DNA from: Zanthoxylum bungeanum
Taxonomy: Eukaryota > Streptophyta > Magnoliopsida > Sapindales > Rutaceae
DNA: 64,000 nucleotides
NCBI GenBank assembly: GCA_019454045.1
Contig: SKCR01026799.1
Location: forward strand, 1-64,000
Direction: 5' to 3'
The notes beneath the pieces were generated by a model, which saw only the letters and a program-made list of their open reading frames with translations, did no database searches and was not told the DNA's origin. Shown here one piece after another: positions 1 through 13,356 of the stretch. Position 1 is the first letter of the stretch, and each line of letters opens with the position of its first letter. Both the position numbers and the translations under genes were made by a program.

Positions 1-722
1 TAGCCAAAGTAATGATTATATGAGAGCGTCATTTTCAAAGATAAAAAGGTGCGATTCAAAAAAAATTAAGATAAAGAAGATGCTAATAAAGGCACCGAAA
101 TAAAAGGGTGAAATAACTCATCCCGAATAAATGTATAGTGTATATACGATATAGTAAGTTTGACAAAGTAGCACATAAATCCAAGCATTATGCCAGCAAG
201 AGTATATATATAGCACAAAAGCCAGAAATTCATCAAGAGCCTAGAAAATAGTCAAAATATGCATACTGCTGTGCCGCACTAGTTCAATGATAAGATACAT
301 AGAGTAAGACTAATCTAATCTCACATCTAATGAACTTACAACAATTGAAAATTAAGATAAAGAGGGTTAAGGTTAACTAAGAAATTGCAGGTGGCACCGT
401 GGCAGTATGCCGTATATCAGAGTAGCTAGAACAAAAGATTATTAAAAAGAAGGTAACCAACATTTTACCTTAATTCAGAATTTAGTTTAAAAATTTTAAC
501 TTCTGATGCTCTTTCATTTTACAATTCTAAAGTCATTACTGCAGAAATAAGGTGGGCACAAGATAGAGAACCAAAACTCTACATATCGAAGAACTACTTC
601 TTTCTTTCTGTCATATACGAGCTATTTTATTGACAAGAGAGATGAATATGATAAGAAATGTAAGATTCTCAAATTCAAACACACACTTCAGACTCATTGA
701 AGAACCAAATCAGAAAACTTAC
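1..722. other. ASPM intron or 3' flank, nothing coding seen
   Basis: AT-rich sequence downstream of the last visible ASPM exon. No IQ-type exon or other coding stretch was found. It is probably intron, since the exon ending at 723 has a strong donor. Confidence 0.5.
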
Positions 723-3700
723 TTGGATGACGACAATGAGATGCCTAAGTCTCCAGGCTCCTCTCCTTGCAATCCAACCACGCATATAAGATTGAATGAT
801 GATGGCTGACCTAGTTGCAGCTTTGTGTTGATGAAAGGCTCTCAAACATCTTGAGTATCGGAAATGATTTTGAATTCTTAGTGTTGCTTGCTTCTGATTC
901 AAGAACATCCTTCTTAACAACCAACTGCGGAAATGAGACTGAATTTTAGTTGCAGCAATGCAATTCTGGAGGGATCTGCTTGCTATAAAATTCCTCCAAG
1001 AAAACTGAATTTTAAGTGCTGCTTCAAGTTCCATAGAAGTATCACTGTTTTCTTGACACATAACTGAAGCTTTATCAATTTCAGCAATAGGAAGGCACTT
1101 CTGATCATCTGCGGCAGTAGTTGCACCAACTAGATCATGAGTGGATGCACCATGACAATCAATACTCTCAGCCTGTTGTCTGTGATATATCCATATTCTA
1201 GCTGCTCGTTGAATGAGCAATACTGACCTTTTTAACTGGACAAAACTATGCCTATCAACAATGAACTTGACATATCTTCCAAATTGTTCACATTGTTTCC
1301 ATTTCTCTGTACGATTAACTAAAATTAAGCAAGTGACAAATTGAATTAATTTGCAGAACTTAAAAAAAATGCTTAAGAATAAGCAGATGACCTTTTCTAG
1401 TGTTGGAAGTGTTGAGCACTGAATTATGCTTAACTGCCAACCAAGATCGAATGACAATTTGCAAAAAAGAAACTGCATTCCTCATCTTCAGAAAATTCCG
1501 ACGTTCAATCCATCTCCTGAAATGAAACTGTATAACTTTTGCTGCATTTCCTGGAAGCATTAACACATAAATCGCTATAAATGAAGGAAGTATCGCAGAA
1601 GATCAATGACAGAAGAATAAAAAAAATTTCTCGCCAAAAATTAGAAGAACTATCATAAATTCATATATTTTTTTAAACAAACAGATAGGACAATCATACT
1701 GGTTATAATTAAAATAATGCTAAAGCAGTTTCAAACAGCTAACCTCTTTCAATGTTACTGTTGCTTTTGGTAGTTGAGAATGTCTGCAGAGTGGAACTAA
1801 GACGTTTAGAGGCACTTCTGTGGTTTTGTTCAGCCATTTCTTGCCACCATGCCTGAAGGGCCTTGAACTTCCTCACCACATCTGTATTGAATTAGCAAGT
1901 GGAACAAGAAATAAATAAAGTTTTAACTAAGTATAACTGCTAACAAGCTGACAAGATATTATAAAGAAACTTTTCCTCATCTATTTGAATAAGTTTCAAG
2001 GGTATAGTTGTTACAAGGTGTTATCACTTGCTAATGACAGACTGAATCTGCTTGTATCTAGTCCCCTAGCAAAGTGTTAACAGATGAAACTAAATTGAAA
2101 CCAAAATGAAGAGAGTAGTAAACAGGCACAATTTTCAAAGCAATTATTATATTGTGATAATCAACTAATCAAGCAGGCTAAATTGAGGGAACACCTTTAT
2201 TTTAATAAAGCACATATATAAACACACACACATATATATATGGAGAAGAAACTGTATATCTGCCTGAATGGCTTACATTACTAACTTAAAGTATTACTTA
2301 ACAGAAAATGAGCACCTTCAGTGTTGTGCACATTTTCTTCTTGGTCTGGCAATGCTTCTGAGTTCACAATCCTGCGATGAATATTTGGACGTCTACTCTC
2401 TGGACTTTGACAATTACAACCCAACAATTTATGGAAATTCAATTGATCCTAGAAAGTAGACAAGTCAATAAAATAATTTCCCAGGGAATGGTTCGGTGAT
2501 TATCATTTATCCAGCACAATAATCCTATCATTACCATATTTTTCTTGACAATCAGCTGGGAAGAGAGGAAAACCAACAAAATTACCACACTCCGATCACT
2601 ACATGCACCATTATGTTCAAGTAAGTCACTCATTTGTAGAACCTGTAAACAGAAGATTTAAAACCATTATGAAACATATGACCATATGAATTTGCGATAT
2701 CCACACATTGCATGTGCACGTGAAAACGTTAAATGTATCCATTTCTCGGCTTATTAACAAGCTGAACAACTGAAGAGAGCACAAGCTATTAGATCCCCTT
2801 ACAACATGAAGGGAAAACAGATGCAAACTTTATTTAGGAAGAGAAAAACAATGAAGAGAAGAGAAGGACGCTTTCTAAGAATTATAAATAGATATCAATC
2901 CAGATTTTGAGTTGCCTGAAATCAAAAAAATTTAACTTAATGCATATTTAGCCATCCTTCATAAGCATCAAATTAGAAATTTTTTCCCTATACCTCAAAC
3001 ACGAATAAACAATGTTAAAACCTACCTCCGGAAAGTTCCCTAATAATGTTGTCAGTTTTTGGAACAATAGAAAGTTGTGGAATGCATCTGTATAATCAGT
3101 GGTTGACACAATTGATTCTTCACCTTTTGCTTCAAGAAGATTCTGTAACCAATGATCAAATTATGAGAAAGCAGATGTGAGCAGAAGATCTGTGGAGGTA
3201 CAACTCAATTGGATACAAAGAATATACACCTTAGAAGAACTAGAATCACAAAGCTCCTTCCGGAAATAAAACTCAAGCAAGCACCATATGGCTTTTCCAT
3301 CAGTCAGGGAAGAAAAATCGTTGATCCGAAAGTCATACTTTTCGCAGATCACCTAGAAATCATACAATTCTATAGAATGAAGAGTTGTGGTAAAAGAAGC
3401 TAAAAATGGGACTTAAAGGCCCAAAAGTGAATGCATTTGTATAGTGTAACCCAAAATATGAGATATAACAATATAACATGTTCAAGCTCAATCCTCGTAG
3501 TATATATGCAATAACTTAACAACATGAAAACAGATATAACCTTTTCATCCTGCTTAAAATGTCTGGATTCTACTGAATGCTAAACAAAAATGGAAAAGAA
3601 TAAAAAGGAGAGGGAGAAGAAGTGATATCAACAAAAATGACATTTCAAAAGGAGAGGGAGAAGAAGTGAAAAGGAACAGACATGGCATTCCATCGGTTGG

Positions 3701-6601
3701 AGCTCATATGTGTGCTCAGTTGAGTACACACTACACATTCCATTCATACTTAACCACTGTTTTTCTGATAACCCTACCACTCAAAAATATTACTTATGCA
3801 TTTTTTTCCATGAGCAGTAATACCTGAATCCAATTCAAAAGCAAATCTGAAAGAGCAGAATCAACACTGTTCAAGCCGTCCTATGGAAGGCAAAAACATA
3901 TGAATGAAAATTAGAATTCACACAGTTTCATTAAAGTTAATCAAAATTTACCAAAAAGGGCTCAACACCATATATCAATGAACAAAAGAGAACGTATCCA
4001 ATTTGAGGCATACCATACTGCTTCCGCGAATTTTGCAAATTTCCTCTATTAAGAGCTTTTTGTTTATCAGAAGTGGTAACTGCAAGTTCAAAACAATGTA
4101 TATTACACAACTTATGAAATCGATTTTCTCAAGAAGTAAATAATTTCCAATGCAGTGATTCACAATTTTTCAGATAAAAACAAGAATATGGTTTCACCTG
4201 CAAGTGCACAAACATGTTCCACAGCAAGGAAAGAATAAGTTCTTTATCTCCATTAGCAACATCATCTTCCATAATTGCTGTTCCATCTTCATCAATTAAC
4301 TTTACACCAGCTTGTCGTAGATACTGCAGTGCAATACCGCAATTCACCAATTTTTTTTTGTGAGTATCTGATGGTACTACCATTTTCTGCCAAAAATGTA
4401 AACCCCATGTGAGAAGAATATTGAACTTGGTTCGAATTTTAATTGGCCTGCTAAAATATTTTCAGAAAAAGTCAACCATAAGAATTGAGGAATCCTGTAG
4501 CAAGAGTTGAACAATTCTGCCAAGCCGCACCCCATCTTGGAGGTCTACAAATAAATTTGTCACTCTGAAATCATACTCAATGAGCGGACACTGCATCAGG
4601 ACAAACATTTTACTGATAAGTAAATAAATTAATAAAATCTCAGTCACAAAGTCATTATAAGGAATTAAGGTTGTTCTGACATGAATGCATAAAGGCCTCA
4701 ACAACATGCGGGTGCAAAATTAAATTAATTCTATGGTGAGCCTCTGAGCAACAAATAAATTTGTCACTGAAATCATACTCAAGGACTAGGAGCAGACACT
4801 GCACCAGGACAAACATTTTACTGCTAGTAAAAAAAATTAATAAAATCTCAGTCACAAAGACATTATAAGGTTGTTCTGACCATGAATGCATAAAGGCCTC
4901 GACAACATTCAGGTGCAAAAGTAAAATAATTCCATGGTGAGCCTCTGTACAGTGAAAACACTAGCACACCAACATAAACACACATGAAAATAGGTACAGT
5001 TTTTTAATTAAATACCTACCTGCTGGTAAGAAACTTTGTATCCAACAACCACTAGGTGTGCAAAGAGATTTCCTTCTCCATGCATAACCTCAGATGATAA
5101 GAAATCTAATTTTACAAAAGAGAGAAAAATGTCAGCATCTAAAGGAAAAGGCACAAATCTGAAAATGTTGAACTAAAAGAAAAGGTAGTTACCAACAATC
5201 ATTTGGCGGCTCGATTTGATACTAGATTGCATGGAAAACAAGAGAGGAGAACCCCCATCCACTCCATCAATACCGTATTTAAGAGGAAGTAAACTCTGAG
5301 ATTTAGCTCTGTCAAGTATAATAACTAGTAGCAAAAATCTTTTCAAAATAACATTTCCCAAACACTCATAGTAACCCGGTCTGTATAAACCCTCAACCTT
5401 CTTGTTATAAGCAAAAGCTTTTGCTAGCCCAGCATGTGTAAAAAACTGCTTCTCAATCATTATTTTCAAGAATGCTATTTCTTGATCAGCATTAACATCT
5501 TCATTTGACATCAAGGAATCACCACCAAATATAATGTGCAGTCCAATCCGAAGCCACTCCGGGTTATAACACAAAAGAATATTAGTGGCCTTCTCCTTCA
5601 TTCCAAAATCAGTTACAATGGGACAATGTGACTTCATTTTCAGTCTTCCCTCATCAATATTCTGATAAACAGAAGAAAAAAGAAAACAAAATAAAAATGA
5701 TTCTCCACACTTGCGATAAAAATTCCTATAATTTTTTTTAATAAATTCAGGGAAATCTTGAAAGCAAACTAGGTAAAATGTCCCGGAAACACTCACTTTT
5801 ACTTAACAACTAGCAATTTCATTCCACAACAGTTGCAACTCAATCTCAAACGTACTCTTAGTTATTAAATTATGAAATAACTTTAGTAAATTAAAAAAAC
5901 CAAACCTTGGTGACACGACTCATAATGTCGAAAATCTCCTTGCAACATCCCAAACTCATATACATTCTCATCCTTTGCTTCAAATCCTCTAAACTACAAA
6001 CATCGTTCAATGATTTCCTCAAAGTTAGGTATTTTGATTCAGAAACTGCAGCTTCAATTTCCAATTCATCATTGTCTCCTCTCCACCACGCGTCTTTTTG
6101 TCGCTTCGGGTTCCGCCACGTCATCACTTCCCCTCCCTCCCTCTTCCCCTTCCCCGCCACCGTGGTCCCTTCATTACTAGAACTAGAATCAAACCTATCA
6201 CAGCCGCATGATTTTGGGTTTTCAAGGAGGAAATTGATCCACACGGTGAGGGATTTTGAGAGCGATTTTAAAGACTGTTCCTTTTTAAGCTGTGACTTGT
6301 AAGCCGATTTGGATTGTTCGAGCTCGAGAGACTTGAGCCGTCGGGCCGCTGCAGTCTTGGTCTTGGTTGACTTTGACCGGAACAATGGAGTGCCGAGGCG
6401 GTAAATGGAGGCTGACGATTTAGGGGTATTTTTGGAAGCGGTGAAGTATTTTTGGGAACAGGGAGATTGAAAATTCGGAGGCTGTGAGAGTCGTTTCGGG
6501 GTTTTGAAATTTGAGATGTCTTTGAGAAGCAAAGAGGAAGACGGCGGTCGTTGATAGATTGCCGGTGATTGTAACGGACATGGCTGTTCATCACCGTCCA
6601 T
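723..6601 (-). CDS. ASPM: ASPM-like abnormal spindle protein, N-terminal 991 codons (3' end outside window)
   Basis: Plant homologue of abnormal spindle (ASPM), a microtubule and spindle-pole protein of dividing cells. Thirteen exons join in frame with GT-AG sites: 6601-5906, 5661-5193, 5105-5020, 4590-4477, 4386-4198, 3880-3824, 3352-3230, 3142-3026, 2642-2535, 2448-2316, 1881-1744, 1550-1392, 1306-723. The first exon is basic and Ser/Pro-rich, as in the family. The calponin-homology region spans about exons 3-8, with the segments LQDGVRLGRIVQLLL and FSSLTDGKAIWCLLEFYF. IQ calmodulin-binding repeats follow in the last two exons (AAKVIQFHFRRWIERR, AATKIQSHFRSWLLRR, AIIIQSYMRGWIARR). The exon ending at 723 has a good donor (CAA/GTAAGT), so the gene continues left; I saw no further exon in 1-722. 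The start at 6601 is the first Met of the long open exon. Family and strand are secure; exon edges are by eye. Confidence 0.93.
4547..4947. repeat. About 200-bp tandem duplication in ASPM intron 3 that copies part of exon 4
   Basis: Bases 4547-4746 and 4751-4947 are two diverged copies of one unit, both ending in a TATGGTGAGCCTCTG or CATGGTGAGCCTCTG type motif. The left copy includes the first 44 bases or so of real exon 4. The right copy has the matching exon start, but a 2-base loss after GATTTCAG breaks the frame and the rest of the exon is absent, so it is a dead partial exon inside the intron. Confidence 0.85.
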
Positions 6602-6699
6602 TGATTAAGAATCAGCGAGATTTTGTGAATTGTGAGAGATTTGATGTAAAAGTGCCGTTGCAATATTTGTCCGAGAGACTAAAAATGAGAGGGAAGATT

Positions 6700-6885
6700 A
6701 GTGTTTGAATTTGAATTACTGTCAGCGGGGCACGTGCCAGCGCGTTGGGTTAGACTTTACACGTGTGCAATAAACAACCAGAGGGAATTGGTGTCGCTTC
6801 AATTTGAAATTCCGGCAGTGGGCCACGTGCCGGCGCGTTGAAGAGTCTTAACCCGCGTGCAATAAATTACGAGAGTAATGAATAA
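6700..6885. promoter_or_regulatory. ASPM upstream region with duplicated CACGTG-containing unit
   Basis: About 100-280 bases upstream of the ASPM start are two related units of about 90 bp. Each has GGCACGTGCCAGCGCGTTG or GGCCACGTGCCGGCGCGTTG, then a GTGCAATAAA segment. CACGTG is the plant G-box core bound by bZIP and bHLH factors. That the unit controls ASPM is inferred from position only. Confidence 0.5.
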
Positions 6886-6889
6886 AAGA

Positions 6890-7125
6890 AGAATGACATG
6901 TCGTCCGACAATCTAAGCATGAGTCGACCTGTCGTCGGAAAAGAAGGTCCCAGATCTAGGGTCTATAGTATACTAGAACTTATCTTATTGTGATCGGTTT
7001 TTTTGCGCTCAGGTTTTCAGCCATTAACATTCAATTATTTATAAATTTTCATTCAATAATTAACAATTATAATTTATAAAAAAAAATAATAATAAATCAT
7101 TTTCAGCATCAAGTCCACCTTAAGA
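6890..7125. other. Intergenic sequence between ASPM and transposon remnants
   Basis: AT-rich DNA with no coding stretch or repeat that I can assign. Confidence 0.5.
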
Positions 7126-7447
7126 TTCATTTGTTTAGCCATAAAATGTTTCGTTAAGTAAAATATTTTTTATGAAAATTATTTTTCAAAACTGAAAATG
7201 TTTTCCAGTGTTTGGCAAATGTTCGGTGAGTCCAATTTTTTTGGAAAATATTTTCGGATGATTATAAGTGAGTTATGGAAGTTTTGGAGATGAGAAAAAA
7301 AAATCATAAAATAATTTACGATTTTATATTTCATAAATCATTTTTCGGAAAAATGATTAAATTTTTCATTTACTGGAAAATCATTAACACTCACAAACAC
7401 CATAAAAATGTTTTTTGAAAAAAAAATTATGGCAAAAAACAAACCAT
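7126..7447. mobile_element. Possible MITE with GCCATAA-type inverted ends
   Basis: The block opens near TTTGTTTAGCCATAAAAT and closes near ATTATGGCAAAAAACAAACC, which is roughly the reverse complement of the opening. Between them are many TTTTCGGAAAA and GGAAAAT type palindromic pieces. The size (about 320 bp) and AT-richness suit a MITE. I found no clear target duplication, so superfamily is open. Confidence 0.35.
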
Positions 7448-7572
7448 AAAGAGAGTTTTGAATTAATTTTTCGAGTAACATCACGATCCGGCGCGTGTTT
7501 TTTGTAATCAATGTTGAAGTTTATTAGTTTAACTCAATCCAAAAATTAGTATAGGAGTTGAGGATTATTTTC

Positions 7573-8249
7573 TGTTATATTTAGATACCACGGCCACTTC
7601 TTAGCCGATATTATTAGGTACGGGGCACACAATTACAACTGAAGTAGAAATGAGAAAAATTAGAATAAAGAACACCAAAATTTTTACGTGTAAAACTCCC
7701 AAATAAATTAGGAGAAAAACCATAGGTAAATTGCAGAATGATTACACTATTGAAAAAATATTACAACAATTTCACTCTAAAATAAATAGAGCACAATTGA
7801 CAATATTCTCTCTTATAATAGGATAAAAATACATTTTCTCTAATATAAGGAAAGACAACATTTTGGAGAAACCTCACTTTTTTTTTCCTCTAAAAACTCT
7901 CTCTCTTTCTCACTCAAAATATGATATTTTTTCTTCAAAATTGGAATGATATAAGAAGAAGTGGAGATATGTATATATAGAGGAGAGAGGCGGTGGAGAA
8001 TGGAGGTGAGGTAATATGAATACAAGTTGTTTTAAAGCTTGTTTTACAACACAAAGCCTTAATCAAGAAGCAATTATCTTCTTATCCTCTTATCATTTTG
8101 GTCCACAAAAATGGCTTTACCGCCACAGATATTATATATTTCCCTCAACTATTCCCCTCATATGATATTGATTATGTCTATATTGAAATTTATGGGTCTA
8201 ACTCAACTCAAAAGTTAATTTTTGGGTTGAGTTAGGCTCATGAATTTCA
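7573..8249 (+). mobile_element. Copia-type solo LTR or truncated LTR remnant with PBS-like site
   Basis: At 8252 the sequence TTGGTATCAGAG matches the usual plant Ty1/Copia primer binding site (initiator Met tRNA). The block just before it runs from a TG near 7573 to TTTCA near 8249 and holds a TATATATAG promoter-like stretch. No gag or pol follows; instead P450 remnants begin at about 8436. A further fragment around 8348 (GTTGAGAAATATATTCCACA) looks like another LTR piece. Limits are approximate. Confidence 0.4.
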
Positions 8250-8435
8250 ACTTGGTATCAGAGTCACACTCATGCATAAGTGAGTGCATACAACCTAACC
8301 ATGTGATACAAATTAGAAAAAAGACAGATATACATGTGATGTGAGGAGAGTGTTGAGAAATATATTCCACATCGACTGAGATAAACGAATGTATTCAAAA
8401 TATAAGTATTAGGCAACACAAATTAACTTTTACTG

Positions 8436-9239
<804 letters not shown>

Positions 9240-9660
9240 AAATAATTTAAAGTAGGCTTTATAGATAGATCACTGTTGTTTCCACCATCCTGTTCTGAAA
9301 TAAAAGGATAATGTCATCTGACTCACTCTCCTTGTATTTAAATCAAAATCTAAATGGATCTGAGAAATTTGAAAATTAATCAAAACCTTCTACTATAGGA
9401 AGACTCTTGATGAAAATATTAATATTACCATAGAAACTTATAGCATTTTAGATCAATTGCAAAACTACAGAAATCATCCAAATCATTTGAATTTGACCAA
9501 AACATAGAGAGAATGATATTAACTCTAATAATAGATTCTTTAAAATGTCAAAGAACCGGCATAATTTGTTCTGCAATAGAATAATAAAATATAATATATT
9601 CTTGTTTTATCCATCTGGAAAAATGGAGTTTCTAAGCTGAACATATTTAGAAACATCGAG

Positions 9661-9826
9661 TGTGGTTTTGTGATATAGGACTTAGAATCTGACCTTCGGG
9701 GTTCTGAGTTCGATTTCCGGGAGTACGTTTTTTGTAAGAACCTGTGATAGTCGGGGTTTTACCTACTCTATTTAAGCCTAGATCGAGTGATTTGAAGGAG
9801 AGAATTCCAACGATTCAAAAAAAAAA
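9661..9826 (+). mobile_element. SINE-like element, copy 1 of a two-copy family in the window
   Basis: A segment with a Pol III box B-like GAGTTCGATTTCC, then ACGTTTTTTGTAAGAACCT, GATAGTCGGGGTTTTACCTACTCT and an A-rich 3' end. The same order of motifs recurs at 37492-37622, so this is a dispersed short repeat. A tRNA-derived SINE is the likeliest type; box A is not clear. Confidence 0.6.
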
Positions 9827-10117
9827 ATTAGAAACATCAAAAGAAACACAACGATCATAAATAATTTTATTTTATTCTTAATTTGATTAGAGCTTTTAGA
9901 ATTTTGTTTTATATAGTATGCGAACTAATCATTGAATTTGTACCTTCTGCTGGAATAAAATGCTTCCACATAATCAGAGTTGCTGACTGAAAACATCATT
10001 TGCCAATTCAAGAAAATGACTTGTTTCTGTACTTCAGGATATGTCCAAATGGAATTTGATGTTATTTTATCAAACTGAGAACTTCAGTAGTCCATAACCT
10101 TCTTGTTTGTGATCATA
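9827..10117. other. Spacer between P450 pseudogenes
   Basis: AT-rich; no coding similarity found. Confidence 0.5.
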
Positions 10118-10735
10118 CACCAACAGAAAACACAAGTATCTATACTTCAAGGGGAAATAGCAAAGAATAAGGCTTCAGGGGAGCTTCTCACATGGGATGA
10201 TATTGCCAAAATGAAGTACACTTGGACAGTGGCATTGGAAACTTTGCGGGATGACCCCTCCTTTGTTAGGAATTTTCAGGAAAGATGTTAGAGGTTTTTA
10301 TTATGAAGGGAAGTTTAATCCTACACGCACGATCAGGTTTAAGTTTTGGAAATCTTAGATGAGTTTTAAATTATGTGGTCTATAATCGATAAAAGAAAGA
10401 TTTTTTTGATTTTCTTATTATAATATATATTAACTTTTGATTAATTTTGAGATTTCTAATTTTAGTTCAAATTTAGGGACTCAGCCAGCTATCTTTGTGG
10501 GATATCCCATAGTTAGCCCTACCTAGACATTATGATAAAAAAACAAGCATCGCTTTTCAGCTTTGTGCATTCGGAGGAGGGCCACGGATCTGTCCAGGAT
10601 ATGAGTTTGCAAGAACTGAAACTCTAGGTTCAATTCATCACTTGGTGACCCGATTCGCATGGATGTTTATTTCACAAGGATAATTCTTTCACCAGAAATC
10701 ATCCAATATAAATTGAACCAAAGAACTCTGTCAAC
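10118..10735 (+). pseudogene. Second CYP716-type P450 pseudogene, exon 3 and exon 4 fragments
   Basis: [20 protein letters not shown] and ALETLRDDPSFVRNF correspond to exon 3 of the intact copy, with ExxR kept. About 270 bases later [20 protein letters not shown] and [13 protein letters not shown] correspond to the heme-binding part of exon 4. The K-helix to PERF region between them is scrambled by insertion, and exons 1-2 are absent. It keeps the cysteine loop that the 8.4-kb copy lost, so the two decayed separately. Confidence 0.85.
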
Positions 10736-11220
10736 CAATTTGAATAACATCTATTCATGTCAATGAAAACTGAATCAGGCCAAGTCTTGAAAGAGTTGTT
10801 ATAGTGTTCGAAAATTGTTCTATTAGCTATTTTTCTCATTAACGCAATTTCTTATCGTTCTGGTACTAAAGAAACCTATGGGAGTGCTAAGAAAGAAAGC
10901 TTTGTTGCAACCGACATCCCAGCGACTCATCATATCTAATTGGATGATTTTGAATATCTCGATCCAATTGGATATCAAATTATAAAAACTCACTCTTAAA
11001 ACTGGGTCTTAAAGAAAATGGCATATTAAAGGTCCAGATTCTTACCATATAAGGACAAAAAGCAATTAACTGGCAAAAAAAGAAGACAAACAATGATGCT
11101 AGTGATGCTAGTGATGCTAAAATAAGGACAAAAATAAAAGATACCACCAGTAACTTTCTTAAAAACTGAACTTCTCCATTCTATTAGATCTCATATTCTG
11201 CAAATATTTCTGAATCAAAC

Positions 11221-13356
11221 ATGAGTCCTGCATACTTTTTCATGTTGTTTCTTCTAATCCTCCCTCTTTACCTTATACTGACCAGGAAACCTTCAAAAAA
11301 GTTACCACCAGGTCCTTTCGGGTTACCCTTTTTAGGCCAAAGCTTCAGCTTTCTGCACGCCATGAAAACCAACACGGCAGAACATTGGGTTCAAGAGAGA
11401 ATAAGAAAATATGGTCCAATTTCAAAATTAAACATCCTAGGGACTCCAACATTACTCCTTCATGGGCAGGCAGCTAACAAGTTTGTCTATACTTGTAATC
11501 AAAACACACTTGCCAATCAGCAACCCATATCTATTAGAAAAATTTGCGGTGACAGAAACATTCTTGAGTTAAGCGGAGATGATCACAGGCGTGTCAGGGG
11601 AGCTCTTGTATCATTTTTGAAACCTGAAGTGTTAAAGCAATATGTTGGGAAGATGGATGAATTGGTCAGGAAACATGTGAAGATGCATTGGCTTGGTAAA
11701 GAAAAGGTCCAGGTATGTTTAATAGAAACACAGTTCCAATTATGAATGGCGATGGTCGGGTATGATATCAATATTCATATTTAGTTTGTTTAATTAATGG
11801 GTATAAAAATTTGACTGTATCCGATCATAATGTATTGGGTCCTGTGCGGCTTCCTGTTCTCACGGGATTTTACCTCTATTAGAATTAAGATGCCAATATT
11901 TATATCCAACCTGTCCAACTAATGAGTATAGAAAATTATTCGTCCTTTTACCCTGTGACCCATCCCATAAAAAAATTTTATTATCTCTAATTCTGATGCA
12001 TTAAAATATGTGTTTTTCTATCTTTTTAATGAATATCCTCGCTAAAAAGATTGAATCATGTTTAATTAATTCTTTTAGGCGAAGCAAATAATTTCAAGTT
12101 ACTATTCAATAATATAAATCCTCTTCTTGCTATTTTTCCCCCTATTAACAATAACATAGGCAATGCCGCTGATGAAGACACTCACCTTTAGCATTATGAG
12201 CTCACTTTTATTCGGGATAGAACAGAGTGAAAGAAGCGATACACTTGTAAAGCTTTTCCACTATATAGTTGATGGGATTTTCTCAGTACCAGTAAATTTG
12301 CCCTTCACCCGCTTCAATCGGGGCCTCCGATCAAGCAAAAAAGTTAGAGCTATATTAATGAATCTTATACGCGAAAAACGGGCGGCACTGGAGCAACAAA
12401 CTTCTTTCCCCAATCAAGATCTCATCAGTTGCATGCTCAGTATTCGAAACGAGGACAATTCGGTAGTATTTTCTGATGATGAGATTATAGACAATGCCAT
12501 CGTTGTTATGATTGCAGGACACGACACATCTTCCATCCTTATTACATTCTTCATCAGGCTTCTAGCAAATGATCCATCCATTTACACCGCCATTGTTCAA
12601 GGTATTTGAAAATAACAATATCAAAAGATCACTGGTTAATTTGCCTACATCTTAATGGATTGATTAATCAGTTGGGATTTTGTAGAACAAGAGGAGATAG
12701 CTAAGAGCAAGGCTTCAGGGGAACTTCTCACATGGGATGACCTAGCCAAAATGAAGCACACTTGGAGAGTGGCTATGGAGATTCTAAGGATGACACCTCC
12801 TATATTTTGTTCCTTCAGGAAAGTCCTTGAAGAATTTGAATATGAAGGATACATTATTCCCAAAGGATGGCAAGTATGTGAGAGATATTAGGGTTATATT
12901 ATAAATTTAGGATTCAGTGTTGAGTTGAGTTTGTGCTGAACACTGGAAAAATCCTAATAATCGATTCAATGTTCAGCATAAATTTAGCTCAGTACTATAC
13001 CGAACCATGATTCTTGAGGTGTAGTATTAACAATGACTTTGTGACATTTGAATTAGGTGATGTGGGCAGCATGCATGACACACATGGATGATCAAATATT
13101 CCCAGATGCATCAAAGTTTGATCCAACACGTACAGCAGCGCCACCATTTAGTTTTGTGGCATTTGGAGGAGGGCCAAGGATGTGTCCTGGGAATGAATTT
13201 GCCAGAATTGAAACTCTAGTTACCATTCATTACTTGGTCACCCAATTCACATGGAAGCTCTGTTCCTTGGACAATAATTTCTCTAGAGATCCACTGCCTG
13301 TTTTCAAGCACGGACTGGAAATTCAAATTCAGCCTAAGATCTGTAATACTTGCTAG
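11221..13356 (+). CDS. Cytochrome P450, CYP716/CYP85-clan type, 473 aa
   Basis: Four exons join in frame: 11221-11712, 12160-12601, 12686-12873, 13057-13356, all GT-AG. An N-terminal membrane anchor (residues about 5-20) is followed by KKLPPGPFGLPFLGQSF, as in ER-anchored plant P450s. The I-helix oxygen-activation motif AGHDTSS is at about 283-289, ExxR (EILR) at 343-346, and the heme loop FGGGPRMCPG puts the axial Cys at 417. The closest family I recognise is the CYP716 group (triterpenoid oxidases and taxoid hydroxylase-like enzymes); substrate is not predictable here. Odd point: after FDPTR the frame goes straight to TAAPPFSF, about four residues shorter than usual between PERF and heme loop. 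It is the last member of a local array with two pseudogenes and may itself be recently impaired. Total length is near the usual 480. Confidence 0.85.
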
